A stretch of DNA of 64,000 nucleotides from Lepturacanthus savala (taxonomy: Eukaryota; Chordata; Actinopteri; Scombriformes; Trichiuridae), in contig CM060463.1 in assembly GCA_030544235.1 (NCBI GenBank), positions 13,166,190 through 13,230,189 on the forward strand. Direction: 5' to 3'. Positions 37,393-48,600 of the stretch are shown in pieces. A program made the position numbers and the translations under genes. The notes below the pieces were generated by a model. The model was not told the origin of the DNA. It made no database searches and worked only from the letters and a program-made list of their open reading frames with translations. The stretch's first letter is position 1. Each line of letters begins with the position of its first letter.

Positions 37393-40104
37393 CGTGGGTG
37401 TGAACACAGTCCATATATATCGGCTCACTGCATAAAAGCAATGAATCACGGCACAGCGTACCCTGTAGAATACAGCTATGCACCCAAAGTCCTTTCACAT
37501 ATATAAACAATTTCACTGACCCAATGAAGTAGTTCTCCACTCCAGCTGAGAAAGCCCCACGTGAGCTCGACGGCCTGCAACTCCCATCAGTCACAGATGT
37601 ACTGATATATGCACCAAACAACCAGGCTCGAAGCGCCATGTCGCCAATTCACTTCTCACTTGGGCACAGCTTCTTCTTCTTTGTTGCCCCATCTACAATC
37701 TAATTAGACCTTAAGCACGCCGCTCACTGAAAAGTCCAGAGGAATGCGAGCGGAGGAGGGGGGAGGGAGAGGGTGGGGGGGGGGGGCACACAAAAGCAGG
37801 ACCGGAGGGGCACAAAGTGCACACGTCAACTCGGATTCCAAAGTTTGGACATCAGGGATTTCACCCTCGCAGCGGCAGCGGGCGGGCCGGACGGGGCAGA
37901 GTTTCAAAATTCATGACACCGCCGGGTCTATTGTGGGGCAGATCTGTATCATAATTAGGGAAGATTGGGGCAAATTGCTCGTAATTTTCCGGCTGGGTTG
38001 ACGGCTTTCATGTCAAATGCCACGCAAGGTCACGGTTTTCGCGACAAAAGGCGAAAACAACAACAAAAAAAAGCCTTGTGAAAGCAGAAACCTCAATTTC
38101 GATATCACGCAATACACGTTTCTCAATATTCCACCTTTGTATTGTAATTGAAGTGAGATGCGTTGTTTGGACAGGTCCGACAGCATTTCGTGACAGTTTT
38201 TTTTTTGTTTTCTTAAGTGTGACTGTGCAGTCATCGCAACAAACACAGTCTTTGTGTGGTTAGGCTTACATTACTGCCGCCCCTTGCTATCAGTCACACA
38301 CACACACACACAAAGTGGTTAGACTGAACACGCCAGGTACACTTCTGTCCTGTGGTTGGCTGGGTGTCAGATGAGTGATTTAGAGCTGCGACTTGGTTAC
38401 CACCTCTTAAATAAACAGGCATGACACGGTTCAAATCCCCCATCATTTACATGTGAATACCGGTCATTGCAGTGAACTGTCAATAAGAGGCTGCCGCTGC
38501 TGCTTGAATGAACAGAGGCAAAAAAAAATTTGGGTCAAGTCACTTAGGAGGAATAGTTGTACATGCAGCGATAGCGGTCTCTTCACACAGAAGAAGAAGA
38601 AATACAGCAATGAGCCATTTTAAATGCACAGCAGATACACTGTAAGACCTCATTCATATTAAAAGGAACATTGCAGTCATTTCGTTCTGGTCCATAGTCT
38701 CTTGGCTCTTTCCCCTTTTTCCTCCCCCAAAAACATCACAGGGCTTGCTCATCCAATATGATTCATGAACACATGCTTTAAACATGAATTCATGTAGTAT
38801 TTTGGGGTTCGGGTAGGTAATCTAATTTGGTTAACAGTGGATTTAAAAAAAAATATATATATATATAGATGTGAGGAGAATCCGATAGAGCAATGAGAGC
38901 TTTTTCAATAGCTGACGACCAATGCGCACTCCAACACACCCACAGACAGCCCTCGCCACTCCATCCCTGCTCAAAAGAGGGGAATTCAATTGCTGTCGAA
39001 TAACAAAGCTTACAAATTGCCTCTCATTCGTTAGCAGATTAACGCTCTTTTCACACCGCACCGACACAATTTCTAATTATTTCAAAGCTAATAGGGGAAT
39101 CGATTTTTCCCCCCCCTTTCAAAAGCAAAGCGGGCACCACACCACACCCCCCCCCACCTCCTCCCTGGAGAAATCCAACACAACTCCTCCCTTAGGTGCG
39201 TTTAAGAAACCCGGCGCAGACGAAGAAAAATAAACAAGCCAGAAAGGAAAATAATGTTTAATCTGAAATCCACGCAGCCTCCACAGTCTGTTCATCCAGG
39301 CGACAGTGAGTGTCAGCCCCGTGAATACCTGTAATTATGTATGATGGTGGTGGCATTCCTCCTCTGAGGCGATGCAACAGCTATTACGCACAACAACGTG
39401 CCTCCAAACAGACACGGGTCCAGGTGATTGGCGGTTTCAGTGCAAGAACCGTTTTTTTTTTTTTAAACTGCAAGATGAAGCTTTTTTCAGATTTAAAAAA
39501 AAAGAAAAAGTCAGTATTTAACTACTATTTGCGGACAGGCAAAAAAAAAACAACTCACCTCTCACTGCACCAAAATCCTTTTAAAAACGACCAATTTATG
39601 TGCGGTGCGTCTCGATGCTTAAACGCGATATATTAAGAAAATAAGTGTGTGAATTCATCTTAAATAGAGGTCGTAGGGCGGCGAGAACATCCGCAGTTCT
39701 GGTGTGAATCAATCCCGCACGGCTGCACATTCAACACACACGCCGCTCACTGGGAAACGAGCCTCCACACACCGACACACACCTAAATAGCTGCGTGTTA
39801 GCGCTCCGTGCCGCGTTCACGGCCGCTTCGGTGGGGGTGGAATAGGGGGGGGGTGTTCGAGCTCCTCAAACTCGTGGGAGAAACGAACGCCGGGAGCGGA
39901 GAGAAAGAGGAGAAGAAGACCGAAAGAGAGAAAGAAAAAGAGAGGTGAAAAAAACTAACTCCAACGCACGGAGAGAAGCGAGGCAAAGGGGGGGAAAAAT
40001 GTAACCTAATATTTCATCCGGCTCCAACAAAACAAAAACCGCTGCTCCCACATACGAGCAGAAAACCTGCGCAGGAGTTGTTTTATTTTAACGCTACTTA
40101 CCGG

Positions 40105-40137
40105 TTAAGTGATCCTCAGGACAGATATCCTCGCCAT
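40105..40137 (-). CDS. Upstream ORF with optimal Kozak context (10 codons)
   Basis: The start reads ACCATGG on the minus strand, a full match to the vertebrate Kozak core. It encodes MARISVLRIT and stops with TAA at 40107-40105, three bases before the predicted exon end. Because it opens and closes entirely in exon 1, it would be present in every transcript that uses this donor. Confidence 0.4.
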   Translation of the reverse strand: MARISVLRIT

Positions 40138-40178
40138 GGTTTTTTAAATTCCAAAACTTGGGGACATTTCCACTCTGG

Positions 40179-40322
40179 TCACGGAGTGGCGGTGCTCTCT
40201 CTCCGGCGGCTCCCTGCGTGTGAATGGAGAAGGAGAGGAATGCAGCTCCGGCTCCAGGAGGAGGGGGGAGGAAGGGGAGGGGGAGGAGGTGCCGTGCTGC
40301 TGCAGTACCTCCTGGAGCCCAT
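40179..40322 (-). CDS. Upstream ORF in candidate exon 1 (47 codons)
   Basis: An ATG at 40322 opens 47 codons, ending with TGA at 40181-40179. The product would be rich in Ser, Pro and Arg. The start context is weak (T at -3, G at +4). It is in the leader only if transcription starts upstream of 40322. Composition suggests a by-product of the GC-rich leader rather than a conserved peptide. Confidence 0.2.
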   Translation of the reverse strand: MGSRRYCSSTAPPPPPLPPPSSWSRSCIPLLLHSHAGSRRRESTATP

Positions 40323-40339
40323 AGAGGGCGCTCCGGACT

Positions 40340-40480
40340 GACAGCTGCTGTGACAAGGGACACGTGTGGTCGCTTTTTTACGTTACATACAGCTTTGGGG
40401 GAAAAAAACTATAATTTTTTTTCTGATTTTACTACTTATAGGTATGTTTTTTTTGAGTCTATAAACTACTGACATTTCCA
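40340..40480 (-). promoter_or_regulatory. Candidate core promoter region upstream of exon 1
   Basis: Immediately upstream of the CpG-rich exon 1 stretch, the minus strand has a CACGTG E-box (about 40361-40366) and a TATA-like CCTATAAG (about 40435-40443). No confident initiator is visible. The assignment depends on exon 1 being real. Confidence 0.35.
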
Positions 40481-40584
40481 CCCAAATTCCAACTAAAAAT
40501 ATGATCGTTTAAAGCATTTATTTGGCATAAAATGACAAATCAGACCTTAAATGACGCAAAGAAACAAGATCAGATTCATTTTAA

Positions 40585-40755
40585 TACAGCATAATAGTAA
40601 TGTTTATACTTAAGAAGAGTTCAGAGATCAATATCTGGTGCAATAACCCTTATTTTTAATAAATCCCAGCTTTCATGCGTCTTTGCATGCTTTCCACAAG
40701 TCTTTACCATTGTTCATGGGTGACTTTATTCCACTCCTTGTACCTCTTTTCAGCA

Positions 40756-40795
<40 letters not shown>

Positions 40796-40860
40796 TCAGA
40801 AAAAGAAAATGCAGTGGTCTCTTGTTTTTTTTTTCCAGAGCTCTGCATAAACCCTTTTAC
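40585..40860 (-). mobile_element. Tc1-like transposon remnant (transposase C-terminus)
   Basis: Minus-strand translation from about 40750 to 40615 gives KRYKEWNKVTHEQW, stop, then RLVESMQRRMKAG and a KGYCTRY-like end after shifts. This is the degenerate C-terminus of a Tc1/mariner transposase, where the family has a K-E-W...RLVESMPRRL-type ending. A (GATT)n repeat interrupts it, and the stretch at about 40801-40855, TGGTCTCTTG then TTTTTCCAGAGCTC, resembles the flank seen next to such copies. Stops and shifts make it inactive. Confidence 0.6.
40756..40794. repeat. (GATT)n tetranucleotide repeat
   Basis: About nine and a half uninterrupted units, inserted in or grown within the Tc1-like remnant. 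Confidence 0.95.
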
Positions 40861-42162
40861 ATCCTTCTGACTGATGGATTTCATTTTAATTATTTATTTT
40901 TTTCATGTGAGGTTACTTAAATGATTTGAACTGTTTGGTGATTTTTTTTTTTTTACTGTATTTCAGATGCCTCAGACGCTCTGTTTGAAGCGTTTGTGTG
41001 CTTTAAACAATGATTATTGAATCACATTTTTCTCCCATGTGATGTCAGCTAAATCCAGTCCACCATCAAAAGCAGGGCAGTAAGAAATTATTCACACTCT
41101 GTCTTGTGTTATTTCACTTACATTTGCCACATTTAAGATATCATGGGAAATACAAGCTAATAAATAGATTTTTTTATTATTGCACATAAAAGAGACACTT
41201 TAAAATAGCTTGTGGGAGTCTAAACAAGTAATATGCGGTTTACATTGTACTAAACTAATCACAGAAATGATCATAATTTCAAAAATGAAAACAAGTCAGC
41301 AGCAACCGAGGCGACCCAGCAGAGACCAGTATGAGTATATTAAGTAAAATCTAAGCCTTAAACCCTAAGCACGGTGTGATTTCCTGTTGTACCTTCTCTC
41401 TCTCCCTACGCCTCATGCCTCTACACTGTCTGTCATCAACAAAGGCGACAAAACATTGTGTGCAGCTACAGGTAATCACAACAATGATAAAATCTTGACA
41501 TTACATAAGATTTGGACAATAGCCAAGAAAAAAAACGTACAGCGGTGTGTTTACCACAGGGTGTTTTTTTTATTATATTTAATATTGAGTATATTCCTGA
41601 TAGGCACAGTTTAGCCTTGATGTGGTGCAGCAGAGTATCGGACACCTGCACCTGTAACAGAAACTTGAAGGTAAATTCACAGTTAATAGTGTTTAAAGTA
41701 GAAAAAAACCCTGAAAGACAATGAGAGGCAGCTTTTGGTTGTGCACTCCACAGCAGGCTCCTAATTAAATAAGGAGGCCCGGGGCCGACCTGTCGCGTCC
41801 CATCAGCTGACACATTCACACCGACTTAACTTCCACTGACTGACACCCTGATGACAGAGTTTGGGGTACTGTACAAGGCGTGAGGCTATCCTGCCAACTT
41901 TTAATTCTTACTCTCCGCTTAAGATATGCAACCGCGGGACAGTGAAAGTGACTTTGAAAGCTGAATTTCAATATTCATCACGCAGTCAGTGACTATAAGG
42001 AGCTTGGACAAAGTGTGTTTTGGGCACTGTTCCATGATGTCTCTGCAGCAAGGCAGCTTTTGGGATAACTGAGTTATTCAAACAGGCAGCTCAGGTTACC
42101 AATTGCACTCAAGAGAGCGTAGAGCAAGATCTGGCACTAACCACACCACCTGGCCCCGTGTA

Positions 42163-42184
42163 TGTGTGTGTGTGTGTGTGTGTG
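42163..42184. repeat. (TG)11 microsatellite
   Basis: Perfect TG run upstream of exon 1. Confidence 0.93.
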
Positions 42185-43909
42185 TCAGAGGTAGAGAGAG
42201 GGAATACAAGGGCATGTGTATTCCAGTACTTGCCAGTAATGTTTTCCCTGAGTTTATCATACAGCCCAACGTTCAATGGCTTCCAAAGGCCCACTGTCTG
42301 CCATTAGAAATGGTTGGTTTGGCCTTAGTAATATGAAACGATTATTCTCACTTATGTGGACGGTCTCTGGACGAAGCAATTCTCTATCTCACACTAAAAC
42401 ACTAACACATTGATTAGCTCTGAGTTACAGCGCAGTTCACATTGGTCCAGGTCCACTTCAGGCCTGCTGTAACTTCTCATGCAACAATGCATGCTTAATC
42501 CAAAAAAAAGCATCAAAAGGCCGCATGCAAAGTGAAAAGTCGCTTCCTTTCTTGCTGGAACATGCGTGTACGGCACAGTAAAAGCGCAGCATCCTAAAGA
42601 TGCTTCAATAAAACACGTCTCCCTTTCTATATATACACGTCACTGCATGGTTCAAAATAAAAGTCGCTTTGCATATAGTGCTCAGTGATGTTTTCTTTTT
42701 AATGAGCCAGATTAATCTTGGCTGTCGTGATTTGACTAGACAGTGCACAGGCTGAGCTTCTTGGGCTGAAAGCACAGAGAATAATAAATAAATGTATGCA
42801 TGGTGGCAGTTTGCTGCTCTTTTGCTCTATTTGCTTTTTCTTTCATTCATGCACTATTAATGGATTTGTGTTTGGCAAGGAGAACAAACATTTTAAGCAA
42901 GCAGAATGATACAAGAACCGACTGATCTCAGAGAAAAAAAAAAAAAGAACCCCAGTTGTCCTGACAACAATCACACAAAGAATACACTAACCTGCAACAT
43001 GCAGACCTAAACACATTCAAGGGTGTCCACATACACAAAGCAAAAGCAGAGGTACACAAATCCAATTCACAGATTCTACAGTTTTTAGGTATGCCAGGGC
43101 TGAATAGTGAGGAAATAAACGCAATAGATTGTTTTCAACAAGATTAAAATGTCATGTCAGTCATTCTTGATAAAAACGTAACATATCAACAGATAATACT
43201 GAGCTCTAAAAATACCCCCCCCCCAACCTTGTTTTATTCCTCAAAATCTCATTGGTTCCTCTGTGATCGATGCACCTCTTTCACCGCTCGTGGAACTCGA
43301 TCCCCCCTTACTTAACAGCAAAAAAAAAAAAACATCTGATCTGTGCCAATTACATGGAACTAATCAGATTTGAACCGTTGGGTGAAGTGCAGGTTTGGTG
43401 GCCTTGTAACCTGAGGTGGCATAGCAAATGCTAACCAGGTAACGATCCATTAATTGGCTAGCAACAAGACAGCCTGACGGTTTGGTAGAGCAGTTTCATG
43501 ACATCATCCGGCCAAACCTGTCCGATCTGTTTGTACAGTGGCTCCGATCCCATCTCATCTCTCAGGATCCCTGAGCCATTATGGTGCCGCCCATCCGTGC
43601 ACACCGCCGCCAGCAGATCAAGACAAAAACACACTCCCGGTAATACCTGTTTGAGACCATGATAAGATGTTTGAACTGTTCTCATTCAACAGGCAAACAC
43701 TGGCCAACATACTGTAACAACAATGGAACAGCGGTCTCCCTTTAAGACAGCTACTGCTTGTGTCTGCTGTCCATGCTGTGCTGTTATACATAGTGATATT
43801 AAGGATAAAATGAGCGTGCAAACACTTCATGTGAAAGGTGTGAATATGGCAAGAACACAAAAATGTTTACATACAGATCCCACAGCCATTCACTGATCTG
43901 TACACTCTT

Positions 43910-44300
43910 TTGTTCCCATAGCAATGAGCCGGTGCAGGGAAATTTTTCGAAAGCAAATTAGGATGTCTGACAGCTTTCGCTGGAAAATGCAAATTAATAC
44001 GTCTACATAATTGCATGGTGAAATACGCCTTTAGCAGGAACCGCATAAGGAATGATGAGAATTATGAATTATTACATGTGGGTTGTTCTTCTTGTGCTCT
44101 AAGCTGACATCACATTAGTCCGAGTGTTGTAGCTCGGACCGGGCGATAATTCAGTCACGCCGTTTATGGACGTTCACTGGCGCTGTGTCATGACGATCAT
44201 ATCCTGCTTTGGCTTTACATAATTCAAAATCACGGCTCTACAATGTCATAATGGAGTGCATCCACAATGAATACAGCTCACGCACGCTTTACTTAGAATA
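43910..44300. promoter_or_regulatory. Candidate upstream enhancer with octamer/homeodomain sites
   Basis: ATGCAAATTAAT at 43987-43998 is an exact POU octamer fused to a TAAT core. CATAATTGCATGG follows about 18 bases later, and GAATTATGAATTATTA near 44060. The sequence is unique and lies about 3.9 kb upstream of candidate exon 1. Conservation is inferred from style only. Confidence 0.35.
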
Positions 44301-44639
44301 TATTGTTCCCACGCTGTCATCTCCCGTAATACAAGGGCTTCCTAAACCAGCTTAGCCTGCCTCTGTACATTTTTTTATTGCAATATCAGTATTCCTGTAA
44401 TCTTGATATTTGTTTATGTTTTCATCTATTTTTTTGTGATGTTGCCTTTTCTTATCATAGGAGATGGTGAAGGTGGATCGATATAATACCTGCTATTTTT
44501 ATTTTCCTCTTTTCTTTCTTTCTTATTTTCTCATTTTATTTGGAATGCCATGTCTGAGCTGTGATGCTCTGTGTTGCATATGTAACAATGTCATAAATAT
44601 ATTCTCGAAAGAAAAAAAACACTCATGATTCCAAGCTAG

Positions 44640-45130
44640 CACCAACTCTTATGGTTTTAAATGTATGCATACTTTTGCAGCACTGAAGGTCAATTTAATT
44701 CTTTTATTCGTGATTTGCCACACATAAGGTGTGATGTAAATCAATTCAGGAAAAAAACATTTTCATTAAAACTGTGATATTGATTTCAGTAAGACAGCAA
44801 CTGCTCTGCAGTCTACATAGTAAATAGTATGCATTTATACGACTTTCTTTGCTTTCAAAAGAATATGCATGTGATATGGTGTGGTATCCATTTATGGTAA
44901 AGATTATCCAATCAGACATTTATTTATGCACAGTATCTTGCGGGTTATTGATGTTAAACATGATTAAACATCCTTAAACATAAGCATTACATTTAAGCAA
45001 ATCACAGAGTCGTGATAATTGATTAAACAATAGCATGAGGACACATCAATCCATTAAAGATTAAGCAGCCTGATTTAGGAGGAATTAAAGTGTTTATATA
45101 TTTTAACATTACGCATATGCTGCATGCTTG
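44640..45130. promoter_or_regulatory. AT-rich unique stretch, possible conserved element
   Basis: Non-repetitive AT-rich DNA with several TAATT/ATTAA and ATGCAT-type motifs and few stop-free frames. It resembles developmental non-coding elements, but no specific site decides it. Confidence 0.22.
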
Positions 45131-45989
45131 AAATAGTGTAATGTATAATAATATGAGTAAAGAATATTTCCACTTTAATTATTCATTCAGAGTGTATTTT
45201 AGTTGTGGGAAACCTTAAGAGACTCTGGAGACTTGTTCTTTAAATTACTGCAACCTTATGGGCAGGCTCATTGGTTATGATTTAATGTGCATCTTTCATA
45301 GACCTCACTTATCAATTAACTGTAAGTATACACCACTGGGAATACCCTCAGTCGTGTCCGCCACATTAACATCCATTAGAAGTGAATCACCTGTCTGCGC
45401 TTCAGCTCCTCAGCTGCTGAATGTTTTCCTCTGGGCTACAATCTGTCATACTGGGGAGAAAAAGGCTGGTAAGGTAATAATTTGCAATTGCTTTAAATCA
45501 TTTTAAGATGCTCACAAATCTAAAAAAAAAAAAAAAAATTAACAGTTTGGATCACATTGAATAAGTGGTAAGACTAATTCCTCTAATTATGGACGTGGCA
45601 GGTGTACAGGATGCCATGAAAGTACAACAAATTTGCACTGTCATTGTCCCTCTGATGGACCCCATTAAGCATGAAAACACATGCCAGAGGTCTCATGTAA
45701 ATTTAAGAGGAGCACAGATCTTTCAAAAAAAAAATCTCTATAATTGCAGCCTGCAAAACAGTTTCTATACCATAGAGAGCAACATGTTAAGACACCTCCA
45801 ATTATGAAAGATAACAAGCACATAACAAACACAGCCCTATTAAAGGTGCTATTTGTTGAGTCAGGCATGCCAACAAGAAGACTACTTTATGCTAAGCTAG
45901 TTAGCAGCTCTGCTTTTCCCCCCTGCCCTGCTCTATTATGAAGCTTGAAAGAAGGTACATAGATATTTTGTGGGGACACGTTCATCAAA

Positions 45990-46292
45990 GTCAGTCAGAC
46001 AGTCTATTTTCTATACCCGCATATTCCTCATTAGGGTCATAGGGGTTTGCTGGAGCCAATCCCAACTCATTGCAGGCAAGAGGCAGGGATACATACACCC
46101 TAGACAGCCTATCATGGGGCACACACACCATGTTTCTGGACTGTGGGAGGAAGCCCACAGAAGGAGAAAACTCTTACAGATACAGGGAGAACATGCAAAT
46201 TCCACACAGAAAGGTCCCAGCTCAAGGGCTTGAACCTGTGACCTTTTTGCTGTGAGGCAACAGCGCTACCCACTGCTCCACCGTGTCGCCCC
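45990..46292 (-). mobile_element. tRNA-derived SINE, copy 1 of 3
   Basis: Read on the minus strand, an A-box TGGAGCAGTGGGTAG (46280-46266) and a B-box GGTTCAAGCCC (46236-46226) precede a body with CTTTCTGTGTGGA, TTGCATGTTCTCCC and CTTCCTCCCACAGTCC blocks. It ends in a GGCTCCAGCAAACCCC and CCTAATGAGGAATA tail followed by a TGACTGAC-like terminus. It matches the copies at 50981 and 60982 block by block. Part of the middle is missing compared with the 61 kb copy. Confidence 0.8.
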
Positions 46293-46829
46293 ATTTTCGA
46301 AGTACCCAATCATAATTAAAATCTAGCTGAGGCGAACAAAATCTAATTTGTTAAAAAAAAAGCCTCTTTGTGTCATCTCCGTGCTGCCATCAAACAATTA
46401 ATGTGGCCAGCTTCTGATATGAGCTGATATGCATAATAGGAAGACTGGGGAACACCGGCCTTTTGATTAAATGCAGCACATTTCATTATGATCAAAAATT
46501 ACAGGAACGCGTGTCGTGACTTCCTATTGATTTTTCCCCCGTGTGTCACTTTTGTGGTCATGAGATTTGGAGGATAATGAGGAGGAAAAGGCAAAGAGAA
46601 GTGAAGAAAAGGGACCTTTGGTGTTTCTAGTTGTATAGCTCATGGTTATTTTGTAGATGTCCTACAAACTTAGCTCGCTTTAAACTACACTATTTTTCTG
46701 CTCAGTGTGTGGGCTTGAAACAATATTATAGCATATGGTCTTAAAGTGAAGAAATCCACCCCCACCATGTCAGAAAATACTTTACCATATGCGAGAGCAA
46801 TGTGATTTGATACTGACTGAGTTCCTATT

Positions 46830-46921
46830 TAGATCCTTGTGCAGAAAGGTGTTTTTATTACAAGTGGTATATATATATATAGATCCTTGTGCAGAAAGGT
46901 GTTTTATACCACAAGGATCTA
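46830..46921. repeat. 50-base-spaced direct repeat with inverted copy
   Basis: A 26-base unit starting TAGATCCTTGTGCAG occurs at 46830-46855 and again at 46880-46905, exactly 50 bases apart. The inverted form CCACAAGGATCTA follows at 46909-46921. An (AT)n run separates the two direct units. No transposon family is recognised; a tandem duplication followed by a template switch would explain it. Confidence 0.75.
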
Positions 46922-46998
46922 AATATATAACTATGCTGCCCCTCAGATTAGGAAAGTTAGGAAGGCTGCTTCATAAGCATATTGTAGCAGAGTACTAA

Positions 46999-48600
46999 TA
47001 ATGAGTCCCAGAAGAGTAAGCTGCTCCCTGATCTGAGGGTGCATGTGGAGGTTTGTGAGTTCCTACAGTTTCTGTAGATTCTGGATGCTCTTGCCAGGGA
47101 TACCTGTGATGAGTGCATGGTAGTAGTTCATTATTGAAAAGACAAAGGCATGGACTGTATCTCACATGGTAAGAGATCGTCAGATTTTTGAGATGTTTTT
47201 GAGATAAAAGGAAGTCTCGCAAATATGTCTGTCAATAAGGAGGGCTTCAGCTTTACTGCTGTTTAACTGGAGGAGGCTTGTGCTCAGCTAGGCCTTTATC
47301 TCATTAAGACAAGTGCTGAGACGTAACATGGCTGCAGAAGGGCTAGGGGACAGCATTGTTGTACAGCTGGGCATCATCAGCATAGCAATGAAAACCATAT
47401 ATGCGGATGATAGGTCCAAAGGGAACCAAGTAGACAGTAAACAGAATGGACCTGAAAACCAATACCTGCGGAAAACCAAATATGAAGGGAATGATTTAGA
47501 CCTGCATCCTCCCAGTGAGACACACAGTCCTACCAGAAAGGTAGAACCGAAACCACCTAAGTACAGAGTCTGATAGTCCTGTGGTGGTGTGAAGGTGCTC
47601 TAAGAATATAATGTGGTCCCAAGTGTCAAATGTAGTGCTCAGGTTGAGTAGAATCAGGGACCCCTCATCAGCTGCCATCAGCAGGTCATTCACAACCCTG
47701 AGCAGAGCTGTTTCATTATTGTACGGCAGTGTTTTCAAAAAGGTTGCTGGGTTTATGGTGGCCCTCTAGGAGAGACAGAGGGTCAGTGACAAGAGAAGAC
47801 AAAGAGGAATAGCTGGACATCAGAGTGGATGACTTTGACCTTAGTTCTGAAAAAGTCAATGAAGCTGTTTCATCAGGAAATGAGTCATGGTAGAACTAGA
47901 TCACAACATATGGCTGTGTGATGACGTGATGCTAGAGGTGCTTTTAATGTGGAACGATTCACAGAAAGACACTCAGCTGAGGTAACTAACTGTTGGTCGA
48001 CCTTAACTTCATCAATCAGTCACTCAGTCACAGACTTTTACGTTTATAGGTCCTACAGTTGCAGAGTTGGAGTAGAACTTTGACTGAGGATGTTTAAGGG
48101 ACTTTGGGAATGTTCTTTGATGTTCACAGAAGTTATGAACAGTGAGCCCAGAGCATCTGTAATGTCCTTCGAGGACACGTCCAGCTGTTTTATATTTTCC
48201 GCAGGGCATGAGAGAACCAGTGAGCAGAGCGTGAAAAATTGACTTCACGCATCTTGACAGGGGCAAGAAGATCAAAGATACAGCTCAGAGATGTATTGTA
48301 GAGTGCTACTAGTTCATCCACTGATGCAGAGGCTGGGAAGGTGATGAAGCTCCATCTTAATGATGACTGGGTCAATGCTTTTCCAGTTCTGAAAAGGCCT
48401 TTGGGCTTAGGGTTTAATAGGTGGTGACAGGAATGTCAAATCACTTGTGGTTGGACACACCCAGATCATGGATCTGTAGGTTATTGATGGGGGCGGGGTC
48501 AATGATGGCCAGGTGTCTGCGTTTGCCCTCTGGGGTGAGAGTATACGAGTAGTATATCATTTATAACAACATGCTGCTTCAGGCCAAGATGCTCAGTCAG
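46999..48600 (-). mobile_element. L2/CR1-clade LINE fragment (endonuclease end to reverse transcriptase)
   Basis: Reading down from about 48600, the frames give IHDLGVSNHK (end of the AP endonuclease), a linker with SASVDELVALYNTSL and DLLAPVKMREVNFSRSA, then reverse transcriptase blocks ALLRVVNDLLMAADEGS, LSDSVLRWFRFYLSGRTV and FHCYADDAQLY (catalytic YADD at 47384-47373), then CLNEIKA. The order is that of an L2/Rex1-type ORF2. Many frameshifts and stops make it dead. No clear ends or target duplication are seen. Confidence 0.85.
47496..47738 (-). pseudogene. Reverse-transcriptase piece within the LINE
   Basis: This is the longest intact frame of the LINE (80 codons). ALLRVVNDLL leads into GSLILLNLSTTFDTWDH, where active elements have an L-L-D-L-S-A-A-F-D-T-V-D-H-type motif. 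The first catalytic Asp position reads Asn here (LLNLS), a further sign of decay. Confidence 0.75.

Larger units (their letters stand above)
25801..40101 (-). other. Intron 1, promoter-proximal part
   Basis: No coding exon is recognisable. It holds a CpG-dense patch (28000-28210), an A19 run (29287-29305), a POU-octamer-rich stretch (31280-31440), a C17 run (32880-32896), a C run near 35455-35467, GT and AC microsatellites (36239-36256, 37374-37392), a purine-only block with G16 (37050-37320) and a CpG-richer flank before exon 1 (39680-40050). A GGTTCAAATCC B-box-like site at about 38429-38439 may be an old tRNA-derived piece. Serine/proline/leucine-rich minus frames of 163 and 217 codons at 36735-37449 are shadows of the purine block. 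Confidence 0.6.
40102..40350 (-). other. plxna1: Candidate non-coding exon 1 of plxna1
   Basis: The minus strand carries CCG|GTAAGT with GT at 40101-40100, a perfect donor, at the 3' end of a GC- and CpG-rich stretch (about 40170-40350). This is what the missing first exon, required by the acceptor at 3823, should look like. The 5' end is not defined by sequence; I place it near 40350, just inside the CpG-rich part. Two upstream ORFs lie inside (40179-40322 and 40105-40137). Joining this exon to the plexin coding exon is inference; it could be the first exon of a non-coding RNA instead. Confidence 0.55.
40861..45989. other. Upstream intergenic DNA next to the promoter
   Basis: No gene is recognised. 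It has a GT microsatellite at 42163-42184, an A run near 42938-42950, a C run near 43216-43224, and two AT-rich unique stretches (43910-44300 and 44640-45130) that look like conserved non-coding DNA. Short frames have no family character. Confidence 0.55.

Noticed and set aside
36735..37449. Two long minus-strand frames (217 and 163 codons)
   Set aside because: Both are Ser/Pro/Leu/Phe-rich translations of a purine-only strand and overlap each other in different frames; no domain or splice logic.
38370..38445. B-box match GGTTCAAATCC
   Set aside because: No convincing A-box or SINE body nearby, so not listed as an element of its own.
43371..43450. Possible tRNA-like sequence on the minus strand (GGTTCAAATC near a GTTACCTGGTTAGCA stretch)
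   Set aside because: No cloverleaf can be closed with correct arm lengths; at best a decayed tRNA-derived repeat.
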